In this document: one piece after another, positions 16,482-25,278 of the stretch
Position numbering within the stretch: the stretch's first letter is position 1
Layout of the letters: every line of letters starts with the position of its first letter
Origin: Armatimonadota bacterium
Lineage (GTDB): Bacteria; Armatimonadota; UBA5829; JAUSEB01
Direction of reading: 5' to 3'
Assembly: GCA_030650495.1 (NCBI GenBank)
Contig: JAUSEB010000320.1
Coordinates: 1-33,377 of the forward strand
Length of the DNA stretch: 33,377 bases
Position numbers and translations under genes: made by a program
The notes under the pieces: model-generated
Database searches by the model: none
What the model was told of the DNA's origin: nothing
The model's input: the letters and a program-made list of their open reading frames with translations, nothing else

Positions 16482-18992
16482 GTGAGTATGCGAAAAGCGC
16501 CATCTTTGGCAGCCGGGTTCCGGCGATGGTTATTGGCGCCGGCAAGTGTTGCGGCGGTGTGGGCGTTGTCGTCCACTCCGGCGTTGGCAGGAGAGGCGAT
16601 AGATCTGCCAAGTTTTAACGAGCTTAGCCTGGTAAGGCCCGCCATCTGGATTGTTTTCTTCTCCGCCATTTTTGGTCTCTTGGTAGGCGGTATGTGGTTG
16701 AAGGCAATTCTGAAGGAGGATCCGGGTTCACAGGGGATGCGCAGTGTCGCCGCCGCGATTCAAGACGGGGCATTGGCCTATCTGAAGAAGCAGGTTAAGA
16801 CGATGAGCGTCTTCGTTGCCATAGTGTTCGTGGGCCTTGTGCTACTGTATAAAGGCATCCCGGAGTTCCAGGTCACTAAGAGCGGCATTCCGATTTACTT
16901 GGGCGTTGGCGTCGCTTTTATATTAGGTGTCGCTGCTTCCTATATTGCGGGATTCGTCGGAATGATGATGGCGGTCCGCGCAAATGTACGAACCGCGAAC
17001 GCTGCCCTGACCAGTTTCAAGAAAGCTTTGTATATAGCCTTCAGAGCCGGAGCGGTTTCGGGCATGGCTACCGTCGGCCTCGGACTTCTTGGCGCATGCA
17101 TAGTCTTCTTCATATTCCAGGAACAGTCGATGAAGGTTCTGATCGGATTCGGATTCGGTGGATGTCTCGCCGCTCTCTTCATGAGGATCGGTGGAGGTAT
17201 CTACACCAAAGCCGCTGACGTTGGCGCGGACTTGGTTGGTAAAGTCGAGAAAGGTATTCCCGAAGACGACCCGCGAAACGCGGCGACAATCGCCGACAAC
17301 GTCGGCGACAACGTCGGCGACTGCGCCGGTATGGCGGCGGACGTTTTCGAGTCTTACGAAGTCACTTTGGTGGCAGCGATCATACTCGGCGCCGCGGCCT
17401 TCCCGATGTTCCAGAGCATGGCCGCCGCAGGCAAGATCGCAAGCGCAAATGCGGCTGTCCTATCACTGGTTGTTTACCCGCTGCTTGTCAGAGCGGTCGG
17501 CGTTATAGCGAGCATCATCGGTGTTTACATGGTTCGCGGTGAAGACCGGATGGATATGGACCCGATGCGCCCGATCAACGTAGGTTTCTGGGGTTCCGCC
17601 ATTATCGCGGCCATTATGTTCTCAGGCGTCAGCTATTGGCTGTTCAATAAGATCGAGACAGGTTTCCAGTGGTGGCAGTTCGCAGGCGCGAACTTTATGG
17701 GTATTCTACTCGCGCTGGTTATTGGCAGGCTGACTGAGTACTTCACTTCGACTTCCAAGCCCCCGGTGATTGAGACCGCTTATGCGGCCAGAACCGGCCC
17801 CGCGACGGTCATTCTGACTGGTTTCGCGCACGGTCTTGAGTCCAGCGTTTGGGGAATAGTCGCCATCGCCATTGCGATTTTAGGCTCAATGCTTCTGTTC
17901 CAGGGCAACGCGGCTATGGCGGCCTACGGAATTGCTCTTTCAGGTCTTGGCCTGTTGACTACCACAGGCTTCATCCTTGCGATGGACACCTACGGACCGA
18001 TTTCCGACAACGCTAACGGCATCTTCGAGATGTCCGGCGCGCTCAAGGACGTGGGCGAAGACAGCAACGCGCACAAGATAGTCGCCAAGCTGGATGCGGT
18101 CGGCAATACCACCAAGGCTCTTACAAAGGGATTTGCAATCGCCACGGCGGTCATCGCGGCAACGGCTCTATTCCGTTCGTTCCTGGCGGACGCCGGTCTG
18201 CTTCCAGTAGAGGGCACGAGAGTCCTTGCCGAAGCTCTGAACGGAATCCAGTTGAACATCACTGAGGTGTTTGTTGGCTTCCTGATCGGAGGCGCGGTTC
18301 CGTTCCTGTTCTGCTCATTTGCTATCAAGGCAGTTTCCCGCGCGGCGTTCCAGTTGGTTGAAGAAGTCCGCAGGCAGTTCCGAACGATCCCCGGAATTAT
18401 GGAATATGATCCTCGTTCCGGTTCCGATAAGGGTAAGCCGGATTATGAGCGGTGCGTAGCAATATCAACTTCGGCGGCGCAGAAGGAGCTTCTCAGCCCG
18501 GCGATTCTGGCAATCGCTTCTCCGATTCTGGTCGGATTCGGACTTGGATTCACAGAGCCTCTTCGCGGAGCCGCCGCGTTGGGCGGATTCCTTGCGGGCG
18601 CAATTCTTTCCGGGCAGCTCATGGCGGTGTTCTTGAGCAACACTGGTGGAGCGTGGGACAACGCTAAGAAGAAGGTTGAAGACGGCATGCTCGGAGGAAA
18701 AGGCTCCGACGCCCACAAGGCTACAGTCGTCGGCGACACGGTCGGCGATCCGTTTAAGGACACAGCCGGACCCGCGCTAAACCCGCTGATTAAGGTTATG
18801 AACTTGGTCGCGATTCTTATCGCCCCGGTGGTTATTCAGAAAATGCCAACTGCGATCCGCGCCGCGATAGTTATCGCCGCTGTGATCGCTCTCACCATCG
18901 CTGTTATGTTCAGCAAGCGCGGCGGTATCGAGAAATCCTCCGAAGAGCCTGTAGGGGAATTGGAAGAGGAAAAAGTAGGAGTTCCCGTATAA
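16482..18992 (+). CDS. hppA: Membrane-bound proton-translocating pyrophosphatase, K+-independent type
   Basis: DNVGDNVGDCAGMAADVFESYEVT, TEYFTSTSKPPV, GNTTKALTKGFAI and GDTVGDPFKDTAGPALNPLIK. GGAGGAG ribosome-binding site; start at GTG 16482 or ATG 16488. Confidence 0.96.
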   Translation: MSMRKAPSLAAGFRRWLLAPASVAAVWALSSTPALAGEAIDLPSFNELSLVRPAIWIVFFSAIFGLLVGGMWLKAILKEDPGSQGMRSVAAAIQDGALAYLKKQVKTMSVFVAIVFVGLVLLYKGIPEFQVTKSGIPIYLGVGVAFILGVAASYIAGFVGMMMAVRANVRTANAALTSFKKALYIAFRAGAVSGMATVGLGLLGACIVFFIFQEQSMKVLIGFGFGGCLAALFMRIGGGIYTKAADVGADLVGKVEKGIPEDDPRNAATIADNVGDNVGDCAGMAADVFESYEVTLVAAIILGAAAFPMFQSMAAAGKIASANAAVLSLVVYPLLVRAVGVIASIIGVYMVRGEDRMDMDPMRPINVGFWGSAIIAAIMFSGVSYWLFNKIETGFQWWQFAGANFMGILLALVIGRLTEYFTSTSKPPVIETAYAARTGPATVILTGFAHGLESSVWGIVAIAIAILGSMLLFQGNAAMAAYGIALSGLGLLTTTGFILAMDTYGPISDNANGIFEMSGALKDVGEDSNAHKIVAKLDAVGNTTKALTKGFAIATAVIAATALFRSFLADAGLLPVEGTRVLAEALNGIQLNITEVFVGFLIGGAVPFLFCSFAIKAVSRAAFQLVEEVRRQFRTIPGIMEYDPRSGSDKGKPDYERCVAISTSAAQKELLSPAILAIASPILVGFGLGFTEPLRGAAALGGFLAGAILSGQLMAVFLSNTGGAWDNAKKKVEDGMLGGKGSDAHKATVVGDTVGDPFKDTAGPALNPLIKVMNLVAILIAPVVIQKMPTAIRAAIVIAAVIALTIAVMFSKRGGIEKSSEEPVGELEEEKVGVPV

Positions 18993-19025
18993 CAGTCGGG
19001 GGAGTTCACTCTTAGTAATTACACC

Positions 19026-19154
19026 GTCACCCCGAGCGAAGTCGAGGGGTCTGCTTTCTCCAAGCCGTCAGCTATCGGCTTTCAGCTGATAGCTGACGGC
19101 TGATAGCTGAAAGCTATTCCTAAAAGCAGATTTCTCACTTCGTTCGAAATGACG
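19026..19154. repeat. Composite intergenic repeat: GTCAC/GACGG palindromic element containing a nested CAGCTGATAGC-type repeat
   Basis: Outer GTCACCCCGAGCGAAGTCGAGGGGTCTGCTTTC... and AAAAGCAGATTTCTCACTTCGTTCGAAATGAC. Inner 14-bp perfect inverted repeat AGCCGTCAGCTATC (19063-19076)/GATAGCTGACGGCT (19088-19101). Confidence 0.85.
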
Positions 19155-19246
19155 GGTTACCAATGGCCGGGCAGGAGTTTTTCCTCCCGGCCATAAATCT
19201 TTATGGAGTGCGGTCTGTAATTTACCAAGTGAGGTGCGCGGTAATT

Positions 19247-20056
19247 ATGCCTTATGACTTAGTTGTGCGATTTTGGAAGAACTTGTTCGAATCCGTTCTC
19301 GTTTCAGCTGTCGGTCTGGTTAAGATCGTCCTGCTGTATTTAATAGCAAGAGCCGTCATCTTCAGCCTGATAGACAAATCGATTGCGCCTGTAATAGCTC
19401 GACAGGTCGCGGGTGGCGACGAGCATCGCGCCGCGCGGGCAAGAACGCTCCAGGGACTTCTAAAAAGCGTCATAGGCTATGTCCTGTTCTTCATTGCAGT
19501 CGTGATGACGCTAAACGCTTTCAAAATAGAAACGGCCTCCGTGCTGACAGCAGCCGGGGTTGTCGGCCTTGCGGTCGGATTTGGAGCGCAGAGGCTGGTC
19601 CGAGACGTTATCGCGGGTTTCTTCATCCTGCTGGAAAACCAGTTTGCTGTTGGCGAGTATATAACCGCCGCCGGAGTCACTGGGACTGTGGAAGAGGTCG
19701 GGATGCGAATCACACGTATTATCGATGACGCCGGTAAGCTGAACATCATCGCAAATGGCGACATCACGAATATCTGCAACCATTCCCGTGGCGCCGTGGC
19801 CGTGTTCATGGACATATCCGTTCCTGCCGACACCGATATAGATAAGGTCACTTCGGTTTTGGACAATGCCGGACTTTCCGAAAGCGAGGGCTTGGTTTCT
19901 CCTCTTAAATACACTGGTATAATAGCCGCTGACGCAGGCAAGGTGACACTTAGATTTTCCGGCAAGTGCGACGCCAAATCCGTGGAAACCGTGCAAATGG
20001 CCGCACGCGAACGATTCAGGGACGCCCTCCGCGAGGCGGGTATAAATCTTGCTTAG
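19247..20056 (+). CDS. MscS-family small-conductance mechanosensitive channel
   Basis: TAAGVVGLAVGFGAQRLVRDVIAGFFILLENQFAVGEYI is a typical MscS pore/beta-domain junction. ATG 19247 preceded by GAGGTG. Confidence 0.93.
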   Translation: MPYDLVVRFWKNLFESVLVSAVGLVKIVLLYLIARAVIFSLIDKSIAPVIARQVAGGDEHRAARARTLQGLLKSVIGYVLFFIAVVMTLNAFKIETASVLTAAGVVGLAVGFGAQRLVRDVIAGFFILLENQFAVGEYITAAGVTGTVEEVGMRITRIIDDAGKLNIIANGDITNICNHSRGAVAVFMDISVPADTDIDKVTSVLDNAGLSESEGLVSPLKYTGIIAADAGKVTLRFSGKCDAKSVETVQMAARERFRDALREAGINLA

Positions 20057-20870
20057 TGGTAGAGCGGACCTGCATATTCACTCTACCGCTTCAGACGGCG
20101 CTATGACGCCTGCCGAAGTTGTTCAAGAGGCGGCGCGAGTGGGTCTTGCCGCAATCTGTCTTTCCGATCACGATACAGTAGACGGCTTGCGGGAAGCGAC
20201 AATTGCGGCTAAATCGGCTGGAATCGAGTGTGTTCCAGGCGTTGAGATCAACACGGATTTCGGCGACACTGAGCTGCATATAATGGGCTACTTTATCGAC
20301 CCCGATTGCCCGGAACTGGCGAAAGCCCTCAGCAGACTTAGAGACGCCAGGGTTGAGAGGACAGATAAAATCGTGCAAAAGCTACGCGGCCTTGGCGTGA
20401 AGGTAACCATGGATAGAGTGCTGGAAATCGCCGGGCATGGGTCAATTGGGCGGCCGCATATAGCCCAGGCGATCTGCGAATCAGGGGCAACAAGTGGAAT
20501 GGCCGCCGCTTTTGGGAAATATCTGGCCCGTGGCGCGGCGGCTTATGTGCCTCGGTCCAAGATGACGCCGGAAGAAGCCGTAAAGATTATCATCGCCGCA
20601 GGCGGCGCAGCCGGATTGGCGCATCCCGGCAAGATCGGAAATGACGGCATTATTTTAGATTTGATGAACGCCGGGCTTCGCGCTCTGGAAGTATACCATA
20701 CTGACCACAAACGCAGTGTATCCAGGCGTTACAAAAAGCTGGCAAACAAGTATGGACTGATACCAACGGGGGGATCGGACTGTCACGGAGAGCGGCCGGT
20801 TTCAATTGGTATTGTAACCGTTGACATAGAGATAGTGGAACAACTGCGGCAAGCCGCGCGCGGGCGTTGA
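20049..20870 (+). CDS. PHP-domain metallophosphoesterase
   Basis: RADLHIHSTASDGAMTPAEVV, CLSDHDTVDGL, GVEINTDF and GGSDCHGERPV. TTG start overlapping the mscS stop. Confidence 0.92.
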   Translation: MLSGRADLHIHSTASDGAMTPAEVVQEAARVGLAAICLSDHDTVDGLREATIAAKSAGIECVPGVEINTDFGDTELHIMGYFIDPDCPELAKALSRLRDARVERTDKIVQKLRGLGVKVTMDRVLEIAGHGSIGRPHIAQAICESGATSGMAAAFGKYLARGAAAYVPRSKMTPEEAVKIIIAAGGAAGLAHPGKIGNDGIILDLMNAGLRALEVYHTDHKRSVSRRYKKLANKYGLIPTGGSDCHGERPVSIGIVTVDIEIVEQLRQAARGR

Positions 20871-20906
20871 CAAAATCGCAATAGAAATGGTTTGGCTGCG
20901 TTTGAT

Positions 20907-21827
20907 ATGAATAGAGAACAAACAGCCCTCCGGCGCATGTTCGCGGGCTTTATATATGTCTTACTGGCAACTTTCGTATGGAGCATAGTCCCGGTCGGGA
21001 TAAAGTATTTGCTTGGCCGGGGGATGGAGCCGTTCGCCATCGCCTTTACACGATTCGTCCTGGCGTCGGCGTTCCTATGGCTGGTCTCACGGGCAAGAGG
21101 AAAAGTCCAGCCTATCACTCGCGGAGCGCTGCCGCTTCTGCTGCTCGGCGGACTGGGTATGGGCGGCAACTACTCGCTCTATTCCGTCGGACTACAATAC
21201 ACCACGGCGTCCGCGACGAACATAATCGTTCAAGATGAAGTGATAGCTCTCGTCATACTGAGCCATTTCATTTTGGGAGAGCGCATCGGATGGGTGAAAA
21301 TCGCCGGTATGCTCGCGTCCCTCGCTGGAATTGCAATCGTGTTCTGGAACGGGCAGAGTATGGCGGCGCTGCTGGGATCGAAGCATCTCCTTGGCAATAT
21401 AATTATATTCTTCGCGGGTTTATCCTGGCCGCTTTACGGACTGGCGCAAAAGCTGCTGTCCAAGAAAGATATTTCCAATACAAACGGTTTGATGTATATT
21501 TTCGCCATAGCGGCTGTAGTTGCGGCAGTCCCGGCTTTCTTCAGATTGGGTTCGCAAGGGTTGCATGTGGAACCGGCGCCAGCGGTGTTCGTGTGGCTTT
21601 TTATCGTGGGAGTGATCAGCACCGGCGTCGGATACGTGCTTCTCGCCAGGGCGTTCGACCGGCTGACGGCGTCTACGGTCGGTGTTGTGACATGCATGCT
21701 GCCGATTTTTACGCTCATAATGGCAAATGTCTTCCTGTCCGAGCCATTGACCACGAGTATTGCAATAGGCGCGGCGTTCGTCGTAGCCGGAATAATCCTG
21801 ATCGGGCGAGAGGAAGCTATGCGGTAG
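20907..21827 (+). CDS. EamA/DMT-family transporter
   Basis: Two EamA-like halves, ~10 TM segments (TFVWSIVPVGIKYLL; FFAGLSWPLYGLAQKLL). ATG 20907. Confidence 0.9.
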   Translation: MNREQTALRRMFAGFIYVLLATFVWSIVPVGIKYLLGRGMEPFAIAFTRFVLASAFLWLVSRARGKVQPITRGALPLLLLGGLGMGGNYSLYSVGLQYTTASATNIIVQDEVIALVILSHFILGERIGWVKIAGMLASLAGIAIVFWNGQSMAALLGSKHLLGNIIIFFAGLSWPLYGLAQKLLSKKDISNTNGLMYIFAIAAVVAAVPAFFRLGSQGLHVEPAPAVFVWLFIVGVISTGVGYVLLARAFDRLTASTVGVVTCMLPIFTLIMANVFLSEPLTTSIAIGAAFVVAGIILIGREEAMR

Positions 21828-21853
21828 TCGTGGACTCGGTGCCTTCGGCGCCG

Positions 21854-21877
21854 GCTTCGGCAGCAGGCTGCCGAAGC
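21854..21877. repeat. GCTTCGGC hairpin
   Basis: GCTTCGGCAGC-AG-GCTGCCGAAGC, 11-bp perfect stem. Shares the GCTTCGGC arm with the elements at 12990 and 15659. Confidence 0.65.
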
Positions 21878-21983
21878 AACAAGACACGTTATTCCGCGAG
21901 GAAATAGCAGGTTATTTTCCAACCAATAGTTAAAGTTTATGTAGCGCCGAATATATGTCGAGAGACACTTGAAGGAGAAATCA

Positions 21984-23279
21984 ATGCGAAGAGCAGTCTT
22001 ATGCGCGTTGGTGACTATCGCGCTAACGCCGGCTTGTATGGCTGAGACGGCGGTCAAGCCTCTAATTGCCAAACCATCACCCAACTACCGCTGCATTTCC
22101 GTCAAAGAGTACCGGGACAAGATGATGGCCGGGTGGATCGGCCAGATCGCGGGAGTGTCGTGGGGAGGTCCTACGGAATTCAGCTCCCGAGGCGTGATTA
22201 TGCCGGTAGACAGAATGTCTGCGTGGACCGGCGACATGATCAACAACGCCTTCGATCAGGACGACCTGTATGTGGAGATGACTTTCCTGCGCTCGTTGGA
22301 ACAGTATGGCTTGGGTGTGTCGATCAAACAAGCGGGTCTGGATTTCGCGAACAGTAAATACGATCTTTGGCATGCCAATAAGTTCGGACGGAACAACCTG
22401 CGAAAAGGCATTGCGCCACCTGACTCCGGACATCCTAAGTTCAACGGCCATGCGGATGATATAGACTACCAGATCGAAGCCGATTTTTCAGGACTGGTTG
22501 CGCCGGGTTTGCCCAACACTGCTATCGCGATGGGCGAGAAGTTCGGTCGGCTGATGAACTATGGTGACGGCCTGTATGGCGGCCAGTTCGTCGGCGGAAT
22601 GTACGCGGCGGCATTTTTCGAGAACGACCCGGTCAAAATCGTCGAGGCTGGTCTCACGTGCATCCCGGTCGGCAGCCAGTACGCAGAGGCAATCCGCGAC
22701 GTGCTCAGATGGTATAAGGCCAACCCCGACGATTGGGAGAAGACGTGGAATCTCATAAATGAGAAGTATCAGAAAAACCCCAATTACCGCAAAGCTTCCT
22801 GCAAGAACGACAAAATGGATCAGTTCAATATAGACGCTAAGATCAATGGGGCGTTCATTGTAATGGGCTTACTCTACGGCAAAGGTGATCTCGACCAGAC
22901 GATAATCATCTCTTGCCGCTGCGGGCAGGATTCCGACTGCAATCCTTCGAGCGCGGGTGGCGTGCTGTTCACCACGGTGGGTTACTCCAACCTGCCTGCC
23001 CGCTTCAAAACGAACTTGAAAGAGCAGAAAAAGTTCAGCTATACAAGCTACAACTTCACGACATTGTTGGATGTATGCGAAAAAATAGCGCGTCAAGCCG
23101 TGGTCGAAGCCGGTGGAATGGTCGTTAAGGATCCCCATGGTGAAGATTTCTTCGTGATTCCGGAACTTGCGCCAAAGACAAGCAAACTGGAGCAATGCTG
23201 GAAGCCGGGTCCAATCACGAACAGCGTATATAGCCCCGAAGAAATGAAAACCATCCAGGTAGGAGAAGCCAGAAAATGA
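21984..23279 (+). CDS. Exported ADP-ribosylglycohydrolase-fold protein (ARH/DraG superfamily)
   Basis: Signal peptide MRRAVLCALVTIALTPACMA. YRDKMMAGWIGQIAGVSWGGPTEF, FDQDDLYVEM and the C-terminal metal-site motif CGQDSDCNPSSAGG. GAAGGAG ribosome-binding site. Confidence 0.83.
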   Translation: MRRAVLCALVTIALTPACMAETAVKPLIAKPSPNYRCISVKEYRDKMMAGWIGQIAGVSWGGPTEFSSRGVIMPVDRMSAWTGDMINNAFDQDDLYVEMTFLRSLEQYGLGVSIKQAGLDFANSKYDLWHANKFGRNNLRKGIAPPDSGHPKFNGHADDIDYQIEADFSGLVAPGLPNTAIAMGEKFGRLMNYGDGLYGGQFVGGMYAAAFFENDPVKIVEAGLTCIPVGSQYAEAIRDVLRWYKANPDDWEKTWNLINEKYQKNPNYRKASCKNDKMDQFNIDAKINGAFIVMGLLYGKGDLDQTIIISCRCGQDSDCNPSSAGGVLFTTVGYSNLPARFKTNLKEQKKFSYTSYNFTTLLDVCEKIARQAVVEAGGMVVKDPHGEDFFVIPELAPKTSKLEQCWKPGPITNSVYSPEEMKTIQVGEARK

Positions 23280-24238
23280 AAAGAAACCGCAAATTGTTTT
23301 TCCTGTTGCTAACGTGCATATTGGCAGCTTCGGTTATACTAGCCGGTTGCGGCAAGACAAATAAGAGTTCGACGGCCAAGAAGCCCAAAATCGCTTTGGT
23401 GATGAAGTCGCTTGCAAACGAATTCTTCAAAACGATGGAGGATGGGGCCAAAGCGCATCAAAAATCTCATGAGTCTGAATATGAACTGATCGCCAATGGG
23501 ATAAAAGACGAGCAGGATGTTGCTAAACAGATCGACTTAGTAGAGCAGATGATCGCGCAAAACGTTGACGCCATTGTAATCGCTCCGGCTGATTCAAAAT
23601 CGCTTGTGCCGGTTTGTAAAAGGGCAATTGACGCGGGGATTGTGGTCGTGAATATAGATAACAAGTTCGATGCGGGCGCGCTAGCTGATAAGAAGGTTAA
23701 AATACCGTTCATCGGCCCGGATAACCGAAAAGGCGCAGAATTGGCGGGTAAAACGCTGGCCGAAAAGCTGAAGGCTGGGGACAAGGTTGCGATTGTCGAA
23801 GGAGTGCCGAACGCATTCAACGCCACTCAGCGCAAACTTGGTTTTGAGGACGCGGTGAAGTCCGCGAAGTTGAACGTAGTTACCTCTCAGACAGGTAATT
23901 GGGAAATGGATAAAGCGAATCAGGTTGTGTCGGGCATGGTCACCGAGCATCCCGATATAAAGGCCATCCTCTGTGCTAACGACAATATGGCTCTTGGGGC
24001 TGTCGCGGCTCTTAAAGCGGCGGGCAAGTCTGATAAAGTTTTCGTCGTAGGGTTTGACAATATCTCAGCCGTTCGGCAGTTGGTGAAAGACGGAAAAATA
24101 CTGGCGACTGTGGATCAGCACGCGGATAAGCTGGCTGTCTTCGGCATAGAATACGCGCTCGAAATGGTCAAGGCGAAGAGCAAACCGGCAGACCGTGAGA
24201 CGCCGGTTGACCTGATTACCAGACTGAGCCTTAAGTAA
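23276..24238 (+). CDS. RbsB-type sugar ABC transporter substrate-binding lipoprotein
   Basis: Lipobox LAGCG. Periplasmic-binding fold type I motifs IDLVEQMIAQNVDAIVIAPADS and CANDNMALGAVAALK. ATGA overlap with the upstream gene. Confidence 0.93.
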   Translation: MKRNRKLFFLLLTCILAASVILAGCGKTNKSSTAKKPKIALVMKSLANEFFKTMEDGAKAHQKSHESEYELIANGIKDEQDVAKQIDLVEQMIAQNVDAIVIAPADSKSLVPVCKRAIDAGIVVVNIDNKFDAGALADKKVKIPFIGPDNRKGAELAGKTLAEKLKAGDKVAIVEGVPNAFNATQRKLGFEDAVKSAKLNVVTSQTGNWEMDKANQVVSGMVTEHPDIKAILCANDNMALGAVAALKAAGKSDKVFVVGFDNISAVRQLVKDGKILATVDQHADKLAVFGIEYALEMVKAKSKPADRETPVDLITRLSLK

Positions 24239-24244
24239 AGCTAT

Positions 24245-25234
24245 ATGGGCAGAGAGTCGCTTAAAGACCAAAGGGAAAAGCTGCGCTCGCTGATCGCCGA
24301 CTATCTCGGCATGGTGGTTGTCCTCATCGGGCTGATAGCCGTTTTTAGTCTCAGCGCGGAGAATTTCCTCACGCTCACCACATTCAGGACCAGCGCCAAC
24401 CAAATACCGGCGGCGATCATCATCGCAGTCGGTATGACTTTTGTTCTTATCATCGCCGAGATCGACCTTTCGGTAGGTTCCGTGCTGGCTCTGTCCGCCG
24501 CTGTTTTAGGCGTAATCCTTGTTCAGTTTAAGCTCCCGCTGCCTTTGGCTGTGTTGGCTTGCCTGGTTGTGGGCTTGGGCTGTGGTCTCCTAAATGGATT
24601 TGTAACTGTCCGCTGGGCGCTGCCTTCCTTCATCGTCACACTCGGCATGATGGAGGTCGCCCGCGGCGGAGCTTATCTTGTCACAAATTCACAGACAAAG
24701 TATATAGGTTCAGTTGTTGAGAGAATCGCCGAGACCTCATTGTTCGGACTATCGTTCCCATTCCTATTGGCTATTGTAATAGTTTTTTGTGGACAACTTA
24801 TACTATCTTGCACAAGATTCGGGCGTCATGTGGTCGCAATTGGGGCAAATGAAGAAGCCGCCAGGCTGTCCGGTATAAACACGAAATCATTGAAGTTGGC
24901 GGTGTTTTCTCTGTCCGGGCTGCTATGCGCGGTTGCCGCGATCATCAATACTTCTCGCATGGGCGCGGCAGACCCAAACGCGGGCAGCGGTTTTGAGCTT
25001 CAAGCAATCGCCGCCTGCGTAATCGGCGGGACGAGCCTGATGGGCGGTCGCGGCTCTATCATCAGCACGTTTTTCGGTGTGATAATCATCGCGGTATTGG
25101 GAGCGGGACTAACGCACGTTGGGGCGCAGGAGCCGACCAAAAGGCTGATAACCGGCCTTGTCATCGTAGCGGCGGTTATACTAGATCATTACCGGCATCG
25201 GTTGAAGAAGCAGGGGCGAAGCATCTGCTCGTGA
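24245..25234 (+). CDS. RbsC-type sugar ABC transporter permease
   Basis: AAIIIAVGMTFVLIIAEIDLSVGSVLALSA and AIAACVIGGTSLMGGRGSIISTFFGVIIIAVL motifs. Confidence 0.94.
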   Translation: MGRESLKDQREKLRSLIADYLGMVVVLIGLIAVFSLSAENFLTLTTFRTSANQIPAAIIIAVGMTFVLIIAEIDLSVGSVLALSAAVLGVILVQFKLPLPLAVLACLVVGLGCGLLNGFVTVRWALPSFIVTLGMMEVARGGAYLVTNSQTKYIGSVVERIAETSLFGLSFPFLLAIVIVFCGQLILSCTRFGRHVVAIGANEEAARLSGINTKSLKLAVFSLSGLLCAVAAIINTSRMGAADPNAGSGFELQAIAACVIGGTSLMGGRGSIISTFFGVIIIAVLGAGLTHVGAQEPTKRLITGLVIVAAVILDHYRHRLKKQGRSICS

Positions 25235-25278
25235 ATCAGATACAAGGCATGGCGTCATTGGGCAGATGCTTCGCCCCT
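25212..25278. repeat. 17-bp perfect inverted repeat spanning the 3' ends of convergent genes
   Basis: AGGGGCGAAGCATCTGC (25212-25228) and GCAGATGCTTCGCCCCT (25262-25278). Confidence 0.95.

Noticed and set aside
17296-17328. Tandem GACAACGTCGGC repeat
   Set aside because: Encodes DNVGDNVGDC, the normal conserved active-site motif of membrane pyrophosphatases.
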